64,000 nt of DNA from Lutjanus erythropterus (GCA_020091685.1 CM034602.1:420051-484050); one strand, 5' to 3'; numbered from the stretch's first letter, positions 46,722 through 51,929 are shown. The notes: generated by a model from the sequence alone, not told the origin. Numbers and translations are program-made.

Positions 46722-49700
46722 AAACAAACCACACTTGTTACACATCACATGACCATGATGATGTCATCAATCCCACCTTGTCAGGAGAGATGACAGAGTC
46801 TCGCTGGAGGCTGATGATTCTCCCGACATGAACACATCTGCCTTCTCATCCGCTCCTCTTTGCAGCTCGACACGTCTTCTTCTCCGACTCTTCATCAGCT
46901 TTCTGTTCTGCCTCTGCTCCGTCTTCTTGTCTTCTTTCTTCTTCTTCACCTGGTCACAAACAGGAAGAGAAACCATACTTTCAAATGGGACTTAATAAAG
47001 AGAAAGTTCAGACTTTTCACCACTTTACCTTGTTGTCAGACAGACAGGAAACCACTGATATATAACACTAACATCACTTTACAAACCAACCAAACTCCAT
47101 TGACAAAATCAGTAATTTTATCTCACAGAACACAGTTGTTGGTCTGCTGCTGCCTCCATCTGTTAGTGTGTTTGTGTGATTGTGAGACATCAGTGTTTTA
47201 AAGGGTTAATTCAGATTCACTGAAGTCACACAACAACACAAACACACTAACAGATGGAGGCAGCAACAGACCAACAACTCCTGTGTTCTGTGAGATAAAA
47301 TTACTGATTTTGTCAATGGAGTTTGGTTGGTTTGCAGAGAGTGACGTTTGGCTCTGCTGTTCCAGAACAGGAAGCAGATTCTGACTCACCCTCCTTCTTA
47401 GCGTCCCCTCCTGTCTTGCTCCACCCACTTCCCTTCAGCTGTTCCAGGTTGAGGGGCGGCAGTTTCTGGCGCAGAGGTTTGATGTTGAACGCTGGAACAC
47501 TTTCTCTCGGCCTCCAGCTCAGATGCCGTCTGCACCAGGAGCCGCTTCAGCTACTGGTTTGGTCTCTGTAACACTGGCAGTGTGGTCGGGCCCGCTCTGC
47601 AACAGGGGCCCTCTGCCTCCAGGGCCATGGTCTCCTCTTCCGGATGCACTCCAGCTCCAGCTGGATCTGTTTATACTTGGACAGCAGGTCCTCGAAGGAC
47701 TCATCAACACTGCTCTCTAGAAACACTGTGAGGCGCTCTTGCCGCCGTCCTCCCCGCCATCTTCTCTGAGGTCACATGGTCAGGAAAGTAACAAATCATT
47801 CACCATTCATTAATCATCTAGTCCTGGGGTCCCTGAACTATTTCATGCCAAGTGACCCAAATAGTTTTACCTTTGCCTGGGGCCCCTGAAAGACGCTCTT
47901 TTAAACCTGTTGATAAGACTACAAAAAAAAACAACCACTTTAAAATATTAATTCTTTTTTAATGTTCAGTTTTTTCCCTTTTGACTAATCAATTAATCAT
48001 CTGATCACTCAGCTCCTCCAGTGAGGAGGAGACAGTGAGAAGGAGACAGAGGAGGACACAGTGAGGAGGAGACAGTGAGGAGGACACAGTGAGGAGGAGA
48101 CAGAGGAGGACACAGTGAGGAGGACACAGTGAGGAGGAGACAGTGAGAAGGAGACAGTGAGAAGGAGACAGTGAGGAGGAGACAGTGAGGACACAGTGAA
48201 GAGGAGACAGTGAGGAAGGAGACAGTGAGGAGGACACAGGAAGAGGAGACAGTGAGAAGGAGACAGTGAGGAGGACACAGTGAGAAGGACACAGTGAGGA
48301 GGACACAGGAGGAGGACACAGTGAAGAGGAGACAGTGAGGAGGAGACAGTGAGGAGGACACAGTGAAGAGGAGACAGTGAGAAGGAGACAGTGAGGAGGA
48401 CACAGTGAAGAGGAGACAGTGAGAAGGAGACAGTGAGGAGGAGACAGTGAGGAGGGCACAGTGAGGAGGACACAGCGAGAGGAGACAGCAGGAGGAGACA
48501 GCGAGGGACAGCAGAAAAGTGAAGAGGAGACAGTGAGGAGGACACAGTGAAGAGAGACAGTGAGGAAGGAGACAGTGGAGGAGGACACAGTGAAGAGAGA
48601 CAGTGAGAAGGAGAGGAGGAGGGCACAGTGAAGAGGACACAGCAAGGAGGAGACAGCGAGGAGGAGACAGCGAGAGGAGACAGTGAGGAGGAGACAGTGA
48701 GGACACAGTGAAGAGGAGACAGGAGAAGGAGACAGCGAGGACACAGAAGAGGAGACAGTGAGAAGGAGACAGTGAGGAGGAGACGAGGAGGAGACAGCGA
48801 GGAGGAGACAGTGAGGAGGACACAGCGAGGAGGACACAGCGAGGAGGAGACAGTGAGGAGGACACAGCGAGGAGGACACAGCGAGGAGGAGACAGCGAGG
48901 AGGAGACAGACACACTGCAGCTCAAACATAAAACTGTGCTGAGAACCTTCAGGGCTGCAACTAACAAATACTTTCATTATTGATCAATCTGTCAATCATT
49001 TTGTTGATGAATTGATTGGTCTATAAAATGTCACAGCTGTCACCGTCAGTGAAAAATACGTCCTCAGTATGTTTGGATCTATTTTATCTTCATTATGAAA
49101 CAATCGATGGCACATTTTCTCTGTATCTTGATTTGAACAAGAAAATTGGTCAAAAAATGTTAATAAATGTCGATCAATTGTCCTCAGATGTCTTTTGTCC
49201 ACAACTTAATTAAGAATTTGACTGCTATTCAGACGTTTAATGAAGCTCATCTAATGTTTCAAAAGTGTCAATTAATTTCCTGTTGATCGATTGATTCTCT
49301 TCCACTGACGCCACCTGTGCTGCTGAGGTCACAGAGCAGACAAGACAGGAAGTCGTCGTTCTGTAGGTTTTGTTTTCCTGTGAAACACGATGACACACTG
49401 CAGCTGAGGACTGTCATCCAGGATAAAAACCTTTTAATGTACCAGTCAAATGATCAATGAATGTTCACATCTTATCAATCACCCAATAGATTATTATTTT
49501 CTTGACTGATGAGAAGCAAATCTACCAGACAAATCCACTGCTGTGTAAAGAAACCAGAAAATATTCACATTTAACCAGCTGAAATCAGAAAATGTGAACT
49601 TTTTTCTTCTTAAAAAATGACTCAAATCAATCAACCAAAGTAGTTGGCCATTAATTTGATAATCGATTAATCGTTGCAGCTCTAATGAAGTTCATGAGGA

Positions 49701-49806
49701 CCTTTGACACAAGCTGAGACTGGGACCTGAACTGGGAGCACTGGAGGACACGTTATCATATTAAACATTATTAATATTAGTACTATTATTATTATTATTA
49801 TTATCG

Positions 49807-49844
<38 letters not shown>

Positions 49845-50498
49845 CCCACAGGCCCCTGCTGATCAGTGGTTCCATCAGTGTCTCCTGATAACATTGATTG
49901 ATTAGTTGATCTATGTATTCACAGCTCCTTCAGGTTAAAGGATACGGGCTTTTCTTTGGGGGGACTCTGGTTTCTTGCTCATGTGGATCTCTCCGGGTCC
50001 GTACCGACCGGGGGGACCTCTGTTGCCTCGGTTCCAGCCTCCCCGGTCTCCGTTGGTCATGCCTCGGTGTCTGAACCTGCCCAGGGCCCCGTGGCTCCGC
50101 TCCCAGAAATTGCTCCGCGGGCTGGGCTCACCGTGAGGCCCGAGCCCCGGAGGCCCGAGTAGCGGAGGTGGAGGAGAGGGGACAGGAGGCCGGTCGGGCC
50201 CGCTTGGGCCGCACTGCTGCCGGTGGCTCGGAGGGAACGGACCGTGAGGGCCGCGGTTATACGGCAGCAGGAGGCGGTAATCGGGCGGCTGGTGCCCCGG
50301 GGGTGGCAGCATGCCGCGCGGGTGTTGGTGAGGTTTTCGTGTCCGTGGAGGAGCTCCGCGGCCCGGGCCCGGCCTGCTACCATCCCCCCGCCGGGTCGTC
50401 GGCACACTGTCGTCGGTTTCATCATCGCAGATCTCTCCGTCCTCCAGCTCCTCCTCCTCCTCAGCGGGACAAACATTATTAACCGAGTTTGAATCCAT
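20563..50498 (-). CDS. zfc3h1: Zinc finger C3H1 domain-containing protein (PAXT scaffold), 35 coding segments
   Basis: Full-length orthologue of ZFC3H1, the large nuclear scaffold that with the MTR4 helicase and PABPN1 forms the poly(A)-tail exosome-targeting connection for decay or retention of polyadenylated nuclear RNA. Diagnostic motifs in order: acidic EEEELEDGEICDDETDD, PSPRSNFWERSHGALGRFR (exon 1), IRDLSNQGEQYNRFMKLVGG (exon 5), YQYDNYDEVAMD (6), PPKPPFADEEEEEEMLLRE (8), NLSTVSLNTVSQ (9), LPQPSLHDLTQDKLTLD (15), PYHSPLLVFRSYRFSPYYRT (16/17), the CCCH zinc finger FCRFDLTGTCNDDDCRWQH (17/18), then a long series of HAT/TPR-like helical repeats to exon 35. Thirty-five coding segments are resolved, which I believe is the human exon number. 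Exons 1 and 15-34 read cleanly; most of exons 2-13 and exon 35 have 1-2 nt indels. Introns carry at least seven large tandem arrays. One human-like segment between exons 12 and 13 was not found and may lie in, or be lost to, the 40.06-41.2 kb array. Confidence 0.95.
20900..21068. repeat. 28-bp minisatellite in zfc3h1 intron 34
   Basis: About six copies of the unit GCTGCAGGCCGTTAGCTACA followed by TCCTGTTA. Confidence 0.9.
21171..21259. repeat. (GT)n arrays beside zfc3h1 exon 34 donor
   Basis: GCGT repeats followed by two GT runs split by TCTCTGTCT, ending about 6 nt from the donor at 21264-21265. In the transcript this is a CA-rich tract just after the 5' splice site. Confidence 0.9.
21266..21328 (-). 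CDS. zfc3h1: zfc3h1 exon 34
   Basis: VRLLYQQALNNLPLCAALWK then D|gtaatt, a helical-repeat segment matching the LYQRALQKLPLCASLWKD region of the human protein. Intact. Confidence 0.9.
21699..21738 (-). CDS. zfc3h1: zfc3h1 exon 33 (40-nt micro-exon)
   Basis: Joins exon 32 as WK-I-AISAVRELKQRPE and then VRLLYQ of exon 34, matching the human WKIAIAAEIVLKGQREV region. Acceptor CGGCAG, donor GAG|gtgagt; intact and in phase on both sides despite only 40 nt. Confidence 0.85.
22858..23115. repeat. TTTCTGTGTGTTTTCTTTG minisatellite after zfc3h1 exon 32 donor
   Basis: About 14 imperfect copies of an 18-19 nt unit. It ends about 25 nt from the exon 32 donor at 23138-23139. The sense strand reads AAACACACAGAAAACACAG, again CA-rich downstream of a 5' splice site. 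ORFs here (C/F/L or K/H/T/E runs) are spurious. Confidence 0.95.
23140..23241 (-). CDS. zfc3h1: zfc3h1 exon 32
   Basis: LLHQEWQDGNIEHLKFQARM then LNTNSPKCLAFWK, matching human LLQHEWEESNVQILKLQAKM. Acceptor TGTGCAG, donor AAAAT|gtgagt; intact. Confidence 0.9.
23353..23420. repeat. (GT)n microsatellite beside zfc3h1 exon 31 donor
   Basis: About 22 GT units plus short interrupted GT runs, ending within a few nt of the donor at 23422-23423. Confidence 0.9.
23424..23524 (-). CDS. zfc3h1: zfc3h1 exon 31
   Basis: VVTLYLSCLPQSQHALVLER and LRYAMPNNTELGLR, matching human FYLSCVPKTQHSKTLERF. Acceptor TTTTCAG, donor CAG|gtacac; intact. Confidence 0.9.
24485..24635 (-). CDS. zfc3h1: zfc3h1 exon 30
   Basis: YLVFSCSLQARGRSKLFSDL, IHRCLSTVPSRLDVPFNPAE and FWSCYRFHNK. 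With exon 29 it forms the conserved WMDYLVF. Intact. Confidence 0.92.
24641..24802. repeat. CAGAACACACA minisatellite abutting zfc3h1 exon 30 acceptor
   Basis: About 15 copies of CAGAACACACA/CAGAACACA/CAGAACATACA starting 4 nt from the acceptor (24636-24637). The sense strand reads TGTGTTCTGTGTGTTCTG, a UG/pyrimidine-rich tract before the 3' splice site. Confidence 0.95.
25864..25968 (-). CDS. zfc3h1: zfc3h1 exon 29
   Basis: RWQWLHGSVDETVDAFERAL and GSSLQLDELHKLWM, completing Asp with exon 30. Matches human ETVEAYEAALGVAM...KIWMD. Intact. Confidence 0.9.
26527..26631 (-). CDS. zfc3h1: zfc3h1 exon 28
   Basis: HILGFPSEELLRGPIIKELQ and EQLRPQIAYLHLVHW, donor TG|gtctgt. Corresponds to the human segment ending PYLWLIYCL. 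Intact. Confidence 0.85.
26713..26807 (-). CDS. zfc3h1: zfc3h1 exon 27
   Basis: KQSSAIVPLFRGFVLSLCED and EQNERTPVDVLR, donor CAG|gtacac. Intact. Confidence 0.85.
26902..27100 (-). CDS. zfc3h1: zfc3h1 exon 26
   Basis: FDEGVSLCESLLEVCPESCA, LRDALADLHMRRGHTDQAVS and MWLHALAECPNNAEVFYHSC, matching human KSLLESCPINCQLLEALVAL and NPQNAEVFYHMCKF. TPR/HAT-like repeats. Intact. Confidence 0.92.
27516..27621 (-). CDS. zfc3h1: zfc3h1 exon 25
   Basis: DAIRQCSDESVSPRERTLAC and LPLHTNLIFLNRLLER, matching human DAVKACTDESLAVEERIEAC. Intact. Confidence 0.9.
27711..27948 (-). CDS. zfc3h1: zfc3h1 exon 24
   Basis: NALKSAHDRSIAEHLTAGDR, LSYIHLTEFDRLPSGLYDPA and ESFLLPWRTPQDISTPPDIL, matching human NALKSANDGIVAEYL and FVMPWQAVQDV. 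Intact and CpG-rich. Confidence 0.95.
28230..28418 (-). CDS. zfc3h1: zfc3h1 exon 23
   Basis: YLNLESSFEGKDYVCDRLLH to LFTGRMDSALAVLQ, matching human LHLESTFEEKDYVCERMLEF and IFTGRCQSALAILQ. Intact. Confidence 0.95.
28865..28920. repeat. GGACAGCCAGA minisatellite in zfc3h1 intron 22
   Basis: Five tandem 11-nt units about 45 nt past the exon 22 donor (sense strand TCTGGCTGTCC). Confidence 0.95.
28963..29149 (-). CDS. zfc3h1: zfc3h1 exon 22
   Basis: AECLEAALNTLSRALETNCD, DPEVWSHYLSLFSRRGSRDE and VQEMCEMAVEHAPHYRVWW, matching human ALENNKDNPEIWCHYLRLFS and DEVQEMCETAVEYAPDY. HAT-repeat type helices. Intact. Confidence 0.95.
29228..29405 (-). CDS. zfc3h1: zfc3h1 exon 21
   Basis: DVCVTSEDKRYFVSETDDIS and NLETSVLESPGDTQLWIKLA then FKYLNQNET, near-identical in layout to human VRYFTNETDDIANLEASVLE and KLAYKYLNQNE. 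Intact. Confidence 0.95.
29465..29800 (-). repeat. Interspersed repeat family A with TTGCAGC end, in zfc3h1 intron 20
   Basis: Carries GTGAATATTTTCTGGTTTCT and GACAGGAAACTGAAGATCTG, plus an inverted pair around 29555-29600 (ATCCAAACATGAAAA / TTTTCATGTTTGGAT). Confidence 0.6.
29877..30005 (-). CDS. zfc3h1: zfc3h1 exon 20
   Basis: VPPFTTCKDMRRWRPTPSAQ then an acidic DNSEDEAAAGHVTAG. Matches human PPFTTYKDKRKWKPKFW. Intact. Confidence 0.88.
30086..30187 (-). CDS. zfc3h1: zfc3h1 exon 19
   Basis: KYMKKLFGTNKDRMGVDQKA and VLLVSKVNESKRH, matching human EKYVEKLFGVNKDRMSMDQM. Intact. Confidence 0.92.
30664..30785 (-). CDS. zfc3h1: zfc3h1 exon 18 (end of zinc finger)
   Basis: QHMRNCTLTGNQLFQDILSY and NLPLIGCTESSSDDDISAAT. 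Supplies the His ligand that completes the CCCH finger begun in exon 17. Intact. Confidence 0.93.
30870..31001 (-). CDS. zfc3h1: zfc3h1 exon 17 (CCCH zinc finger)
   Basis: FSPYYRTKEKLSLSSVTYSN, TIQPATRFCRFDLTGTCNDD and DCRW. The three Cys ligands of a C-x7-C-x4-C-x3-H finger are here, the His in exon 18. Intact. Confidence 0.95.
31080..31160. repeat. Foldback element in zfc3h1 intron 16
   Basis: AGGTCCAAACATGTGAAAAC and its near-exact reverse complement TTTTCACGTGTTTGGACATA flank a 20-nt loop; then TTTTTCAATTGACA. Near-identical hairpins occur at 61669-61752 and, degraded, near 59590-59640 and 29550-29600. Confidence 0.75.
31222..31331 (-). CDS. zfc3h1: zfc3h1 exon 16
   Basis: VVTVEVDAATSQSGSLDLKP and VPFGPYHSPLLVFRSYR, matching human VKPCPFRPYHSPLLVFKSYR. 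Intact. Confidence 0.93.
31506..32198 (-). CDS. zfc3h1: zfc3h1 exon 15 (largest exon)
   Basis: 231 codons: PSKLQRVDGVPAGGSERHLV, QKQRLQQLESEYALKIQKLK, LPQPSLHDLTQDKLTLDSED, then Pro/Ala- and Ser-homopolymer linkers (GGAGCAGGA- and GGAGGAGGA-type repeats on plus), SFTKPNLEQLSS and AEMFAGLDVDTLRLRDQQQP. Intact frame. The acceptor CCCTCTCAG is directly continuous with a 3.5-kb array of the same pyrimidine sequence. Its phase does not match the end of exon 14 as read. Confidence 0.93.
32205..35746. repeat. 3.5-kb GACAGAGAGGGGAC minisatellite abutting the exon 15 acceptor
   Basis: Hundreds of variants of ACAGAGAGGGG/ACGACAGAGGGG, nearly all purine on plus. In the zfc3h1 transcript this is a continuous polypyrimidine tract (CCCCTCTCTGTC)n. 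Long ORFs on both strands (R/G/E/D/T/Q-rich on plus, P/L/S/V/C-rich on minus) are products of the repeat and not genes. Confidence 0.97.
35880..36610 (+). mobile_element. L1-like LINE, ORF2 C-terminal fragment
   Basis: Plus strand, across frameshifts: EKELKEQISEEEWFNICGTR and TPTSSRIWTEFN, then a Cys/His region readable as DHTHI and YWNKIR, then KVLFTGKKQLQDY. This is the spacing of the L1-clade ORF2 tail (eeW, hiFW, fW). Non-autonomous remnant inside zfc3h1 intron 14, sense opposite to the gene. Confidence 0.65.
36730..38452. repeat. 1.7-kb GCTAACAACA minisatellite in zfc3h1 intron 14
   Basis: Built from 10-13 nt modules (GGCTAACAACA, GGCTAATGACAC, GGCTAGTGACAC) arranged in higher-order 30-70 nt units, with frequent single-base losses (ACACGGCTAA versus ACACGCTAA). 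Confidence 0.97.
38816..38942 (-). CDS. zfc3h1: zfc3h1 exon 14
   Basis: VQRVEHRVSMKRSLAVRLEQ then EVTQAQLSAG and KRRRLQPDAG, equivalent to human RVQQRVTIKKALTLKYGEEL. Acceptor CTCCCAG, donor GCAG|gtgaga. It ends in a phase that does not fit exon 15, so an indel near its 3' end is suspected. Confidence 0.85.
39130..39370 (+). repeat. Interspersed repeat family A, in zfc3h1 intron 13
   Basis: TTTTGTCCACAACTCAAAGA, TTCAGTTTCCTGTCAGAGAG and AAACCAGAAAATATTCATAT; same family as 3900-4090. Confidence 0.65.
39499..39667 (-). CDS. zfc3h1: zfc3h1 exon 13 (coiled coil), with indels
   Basis: LLQQELKKRESLKAAEAKVS and KLREQLQASE read in one frame; a 2-nt loss then shifts to IVHANRTLLKKLQ, and 1 nt is missing just before the donor. 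The first 20 codons also need a correction to give EDEAV-x-RHLLQQE. Matches human QQEAKKKESVRNAEAKITKL. Confidence 0.8.
39678..39748. repeat. ACAGACGGACAGACAC microsatellite
   Basis: Repeats of ACAGACGG/ACAGACAG/ACAGAGAC starting 10 nt upstream (sense) of the exon 13 acceptor; the sense strand reads GTCTGTCTGTGTCTCTGTC, pyrimidine/UG-rich. Confidence 0.9.
40062..41214. repeat. Splice-donor-derived minisatellite after zfc3h1 exon 12
   Basis: Two blocks: 40062-40810 with units like GAGTCTGAGAGTCTCACCC and 40810-41214 with about twenty copies of the 20-mer GTTGAGTCTCACCTGTGTTT. On the sense strand each 20-mer is CAACAAACACAG|GTGAGACT, that is, the last codons of exon 12 plus its 5' splice site. 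The copy adjoining the exon (donor at 41193-41194) is the real one. Confidence 0.93.
41195..41326 (-). CDS. zfc3h1: zfc3h1 exon 12
   Basis: QEKQKLLKENSVSSASSAAS, DSDLSVKSAAGLKLTGGAQT and QQTQ; 44 codons, open throughout. Matches human REKQRLIKSDQLKTSSSSPA. The phase relative to exon 11 is off by one as read. Confidence 0.82.
41413..41526 (-). CDS. zfc3h1: zfc3h1 exon 11, with indel
   Basis: EKENNPIRTLEALPEAKKTE and YRLLKEEIA, matching human EKENDPLRTPEALPEEKKIE. The 5' part (KPKQRQD) is in another frame, so a base is missing near 41500. Confidence 0.85.
41539..41580. repeat. (AC)n microsatellite before zfc3h1 exon 11 acceptor
   Basis: About 19 AC units on plus, (TG)n in sense, 13 nt upstream of the acceptor. 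Confidence 0.9.
41671..41722. repeat. CAGCAGGT tandem repeat after zfc3h1 exon 10 donor
   Basis: Six imperfect copies of an 8-9 nt unit (AGGTCAGC) beginning about 15 nt past the donor at 41736-41737. Confidence 0.8.
41738..41857 (-). CDS. zfc3h1: zfc3h1 exon 10, with indels
   Basis: SVVVSL in the entry frame, then SDDSDDSDSDMDACSSTQQA and ALGGLEFMIKEA in the next, then a further shift at GCCGGAGG. Matches human SVVVTLNDSDDSESDGEASK and FGGLESMIKEARR. Confidence 0.82.
41884..41938. repeat. (CA)n arm of zfc3h1 intron 9
   Basis: About 26 CA units with one TACA interruption, upstream (sense) of the exon 10 acceptor; (UG)n in the transcript. Confidence 0.95.
41980..42051. repeat. (GT)n arm of zfc3h1 intron 9
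   Basis: About 35 GT units ending 5 nt from the exon 9 donor; (CA)n in the transcript, complementary to the arm at 41884-41938 across a loop of about 40 nt. Confidence 0.95.
42058..42217 (-). CDS. zfc3h1: zfc3h1 exon 9
   Basis: EELIQRPSSQLSSSCRSPAA, SQRNLSTVSLNTVSQSRTNK and FSEDITLPEPHW, matching human RSNLSTVSINTVSQPR. Intact. Confidence 0.9.
42699..42886 (-). CDS. zfc3h1: zfc3h1 exon 8
   Basis: DFSQPFLSPLLSGVPPHLLL, PPEELEPPPKPPFADEEEEE and EMLLRETCLMSMANK, matching human PPEDPEQPPKPPFADEEEEE and LLREELLKSLANKR. The donor is probably GAG|gtttgt. Confidence 0.9.
43480..44450 (+). mobile_element. L2-like LINE, 3' fragment, in zfc3h1 intron 7
   Basis: Plus strand reads LDYCNALHAGIN, then across frameshifts AAQILTGTKK and FKILLLTFKALNRLAPNYLK, the hallmark end of L2/Maui-type ORF2. 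It ends with GTAAAGCACTTTGTAACTTT and GTGCTGTATAAATAAAG and a short ATT/ATC tail. Inactive, and opposite in sense to zfc3h1. Confidence 0.75.
44470..44563 (-). CDS. zfc3h1: zfc3h1 exon 7
   Basis: ASPAHTPLTADDPGCFPHMS and LYVTDLISLEW, donor TG|gtacgc. Open frame; equivalent to the SPAPSPVQPP...FSECSLGYF region of the human protein. Confidence 0.75.
44646..44767 (-). CDS. zfc3h1: zfc3h1 exon 6, with indels
   Basis: ENLYQYDNYDEVAMDT is unmistakable (human GGIYQYDNYEEVAMDTDSET). Upstream, HRKSAGKQGLDSS lies in another frame, and ACGAGACAGTGAGAC after VAMDT gives a stop where D-S-E-T is expected, so at least two small indels. Confidence 0.85.
44829..45646. mobile_element. 0.8-kb inverted-repeat element filling zfc3h1 intron 5
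   Basis: Terminal inverted repeats CTAGGGTTGGGCAAT (44829) and ATTGCCCAGCTCTAG (ending 45646) enclose non-coding sequence. Flanking TGTTTGCA and GTTTCCAC may be a degenerate 8-bp target duplication, which would suggest a hAT-type MITE. It occupies about 90% of the intron. Confidence 0.65.
45682..45889 (-). CDS. zfc3h1: zfc3h1 exon 5 (conserved core)
   Basis: KQAHRKQQLRTWKLQQQREQ and IRRIRDLSNQGEQYNRFMKL then VGGKRGRSK, the best-conserved block. The frame is open, but the middle EKGDRRTKNGA reads as RRQEDEERRQ one frame over, which matches human KEEDQRKQAEEEERR much better, so two compensating indels are likely. Confidence 0.9.
46205..46660 (-). CDS. zfc3h1: zfc3h1 exon 4, with indels; 3' boundary uncertain
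   Basis: EEEELSELQLRL in one frame, then ALQSAS and KWQQKEQQVMKKSKDRITKG in another (human ELSELQLRLLALQSASKKWQ), so 1 nt is missing. A Pro-rich tail follows and then a run of GGTCCTAAAGC repeats. I chose the donor CAG|gtgaga at 46203-46204; the frame is lost before it, so the end is provisional. Confidence 0.7.
46262..46330. repeat. GGTCCTAAAGC repeat inside the zfc3h1 exon 4 region
   Basis: Five to six imperfect 10-13 nt units (plus strand GCTTTAGGACC) that in sense encode PKAVLKPVLK-like residues. Unit-length variation would easily shift the frame. Confidence 0.75.
46667..46719. repeat. (CA)n microsatellite before zfc3h1 exon 4 acceptor
   Basis: About 26 CA units on plus, (TG)n in sense, 5 nt from the acceptor at 46661-46662. 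Confidence 0.95.
46777..46949 (-). CDS. zfc3h1: zfc3h1 exon 3, with indels
   Basis: VKKKKEDKKTE in the entry frame, AEAEQKADEESEKKTCRAAK one frame over, then RIISLQRDSVISPDK before the donor AAG|gtggga. Lys/Glu-rich, low conservation, so the assignment rests on position and splice sites. Confidence 0.65.
47390..47765 (-). CDS. zfc3h1: zfc3h1 exon 2, with indels
   Basis: SSVDESFEDLLSKYKQIQLE and LECIRK (human VEETFEDLLLKYKQIQLELE) and, in another frame, VPAFNIKPLRQKLPPLNLEQ (human FELKPLRQKL). Between them LLQSGPDHTASVTETKPVAE is in yet another frame. At least three small indels. Confidence 0.85.
48008..48912. repeat. 0.9-kb GAGGAGACAGTGA minisatellite in zfc3h1 intron 1
   Basis: About 70 copies of ACAGTGAGGAGG/ACAGTGAGAAGG/ACAGCGAGGAGG. 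Sense strand TCCTCCTCACTGTC is pyrimidine-rich, and the array ends about 240 nt upstream of the exon 2 acceptor. The three overlapping 308-322-residue S/P/L/C/V ORFs are repeat artefacts. Confidence 0.97.
48950..49690 (+). repeat. Interspersed repeat family A fragments in zfc3h1 intron 1
   Basis: Two fragments: GGGCTGCAACTAACAAATAC to TTGTCCACAACTTAA (48953-49210) and AAACCAGAAAATATTCACAT to GATTAATCGTTGCAGCTCTA (49550-49684). They may be one element split by unrelated sequence. Confidence 0.6.
49775..49844. repeat. (ATT)n(GTT)n microsatellite
   Basis: Seven to eight ATT units followed by about thirteen GTT units. Confidence 0.95.
49946..50498 (-). CDS. zfc3h1: zfc3h1 exon 1 (N-terminus)
   Basis: 184 codons from MDSNSVNNVCPAEEEEELED through GEICDDETDD, Pro/Arg/Gly-rich sequence and PSPRSNFWERSHGALGRFRH to KKPESPQRKA, donor CC|gtatcc. 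The ELEDGEI box and FWERSH motif match the human N-terminus. GC- and CpG-rich yet open without error. The start is the first in-frame ATG. Confidence 0.93.
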
Positions 50499-50700
50499 GA
50501 AACAAACCGTCTATAGGTGATCGATCATTAACACGAACTCATCGGACTGATCGGGTTAAAGTCATGTTTCAGCGGACCGTTGATATGAAGTCAGTCCGCT
50601 CTGACGGTTAGCTCACACTGCTAACAGCTAGCTTCTTCTCTCGTCGGCTCTTAGCCAACTATCGCGATACAACACGAGACTTAGGAGACCAGCCTAAACA
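49950..50700. promoter_or_regulatory. CpG-island promoter of zfc3h1
   Basis: CpG density rises sharply over exon 1 and the about 200 nt upstream, with no TATA box. A CG-containing palindrome TATCGCGATA sits at 50660-50669, about 160 nt upstream of the ATG. Typical of a broadly expressed housekeeping promoter. Confidence 0.6.
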
Positions 50701-50734
50701 GAAGGGATAGTCTCCTCACTCTGAAGTGACATAA

Positions 50735-51665
50735 TGAAGCAGTTCTTGATGAAACTGTTCAAAGTTGGGTTTGGTGTTTGTCCATCTCTTCTTGTGAATA
50801 TGGAATGTCCCTAATAACAAAATCAATTGAACAAAAAATCTGATGTCCTTCTTCTCACTGTCCTCAAAACATATAAAGACATCTTTGTCCTTAAATCGTT
50901 TGTCTAGTTTTTACTCTTATATAGTTTTTAACATCCACCCAAAACATTCTGGTGTACATGCAGTGATGAATAAATGGGAATAAAGACAATATTCAATATG
51001 AATCTTAAAACCTTTCTAGTGTTTTTGTTGCTGCATATATTTCATGCATAATTTTAAAGATACCTCTTTTACTTATATTACTATATTATTAAGACAAAAT
51101 TTATGCCAAACCAGGCAGGTTTTCTTCCAATCAATTTCCCCATAAAGCGAGGTCCAAACAAACTTGCTGCCAGCTAAGTTACAGATTGCATAAGATTCCT
51201 GATAGATTTATTTGAGCATTTAGTCTCAAACCTAAAGTTAGAGAGGAATTCATTACACATCAGAAACTGTCCACCAGTATTAACAAGGTGTTTGACTGAT
51301 ACAATACCACTGTAATACAAGGATTTATTTTAGTTAGTTGGTGTACATTTATGTTTTCTATATTAATTTCCAGGCCAGCAGAGCCTGTTTATGAAATCTT
51401 GCCAATTTAACAGGTAACTTAGGAATTTTGTAATCACACTGAAGCAGGAATTTAAGTCCATCCATCAAGTTAAACGAAAGTATTCCAAATGTTGTATCTC
51501 TCTTTGATCAGATTAGTTAACCATTTCACTTTGAAAGTATTATTTAATGTTTCAAAACTTAGTACTTCCAGACCACCATTTCTTTTTATATTACATCTAT
51601 ACATCTTTCCTTAAGTCGTGACATCTGTTTCTCCAAATGAAACGAAATAACATTTGAATTGTTGT
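50735..51665 (-). mobile_element. L1-like LINE, ORF2 C-terminal fragment, minus strand
   Basis: In the order of the element: FIWRNR then KRNGGLEVLSFETLNNTFKV with KWLTNLI near 51490-51640, KLARF-like residues near 51390, and LLGTFHIHKKRWTNTKPNFE near 50770-50825, each needing frameshifts. This succession (FIW...kGGL, laF..rW, HiHK.kw...KP.F) is characteristic of L1-clade ORF2 ends. Inactive. Confidence 0.7.
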
Positions 51666-51929
51666 TTCGTCATTGTGCTGGTTGTGTCATTAAATGATGT
51701 TTGGTGATGTCATTGTTGCTGTGGTCATTATCTGTGTATGTTCAGGGACAGAAAACAAGATGATCACTCTCACAAGATCAATTGGACTGTCGGCTTTATT
51801 TAAAAAACCTTAACATCCTTAAATTAAGAAATTACAGAGCAAAGAAGCAACAGAAAAACTGAGAGACTATGCACACAGAGAATAAGAATGTAATAATGCA
51901 CTTTAAATTTAGAGTCCTTGATGACTTTG

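Noticed and set aside
48008..48912. Three overlapping ORFs of 308-322 residues in different frames
   Set aside because: All three frames of the same minisatellite are open, which is the signature of a repeat and not of a gene.
50660..50669. TATCGCGATA as a defined transcription-factor site
   Set aside because: The palindrome is real, but I cannot tie it to a specific vertebrate factor with confidence, so it is mentioned only within the promoter entry.
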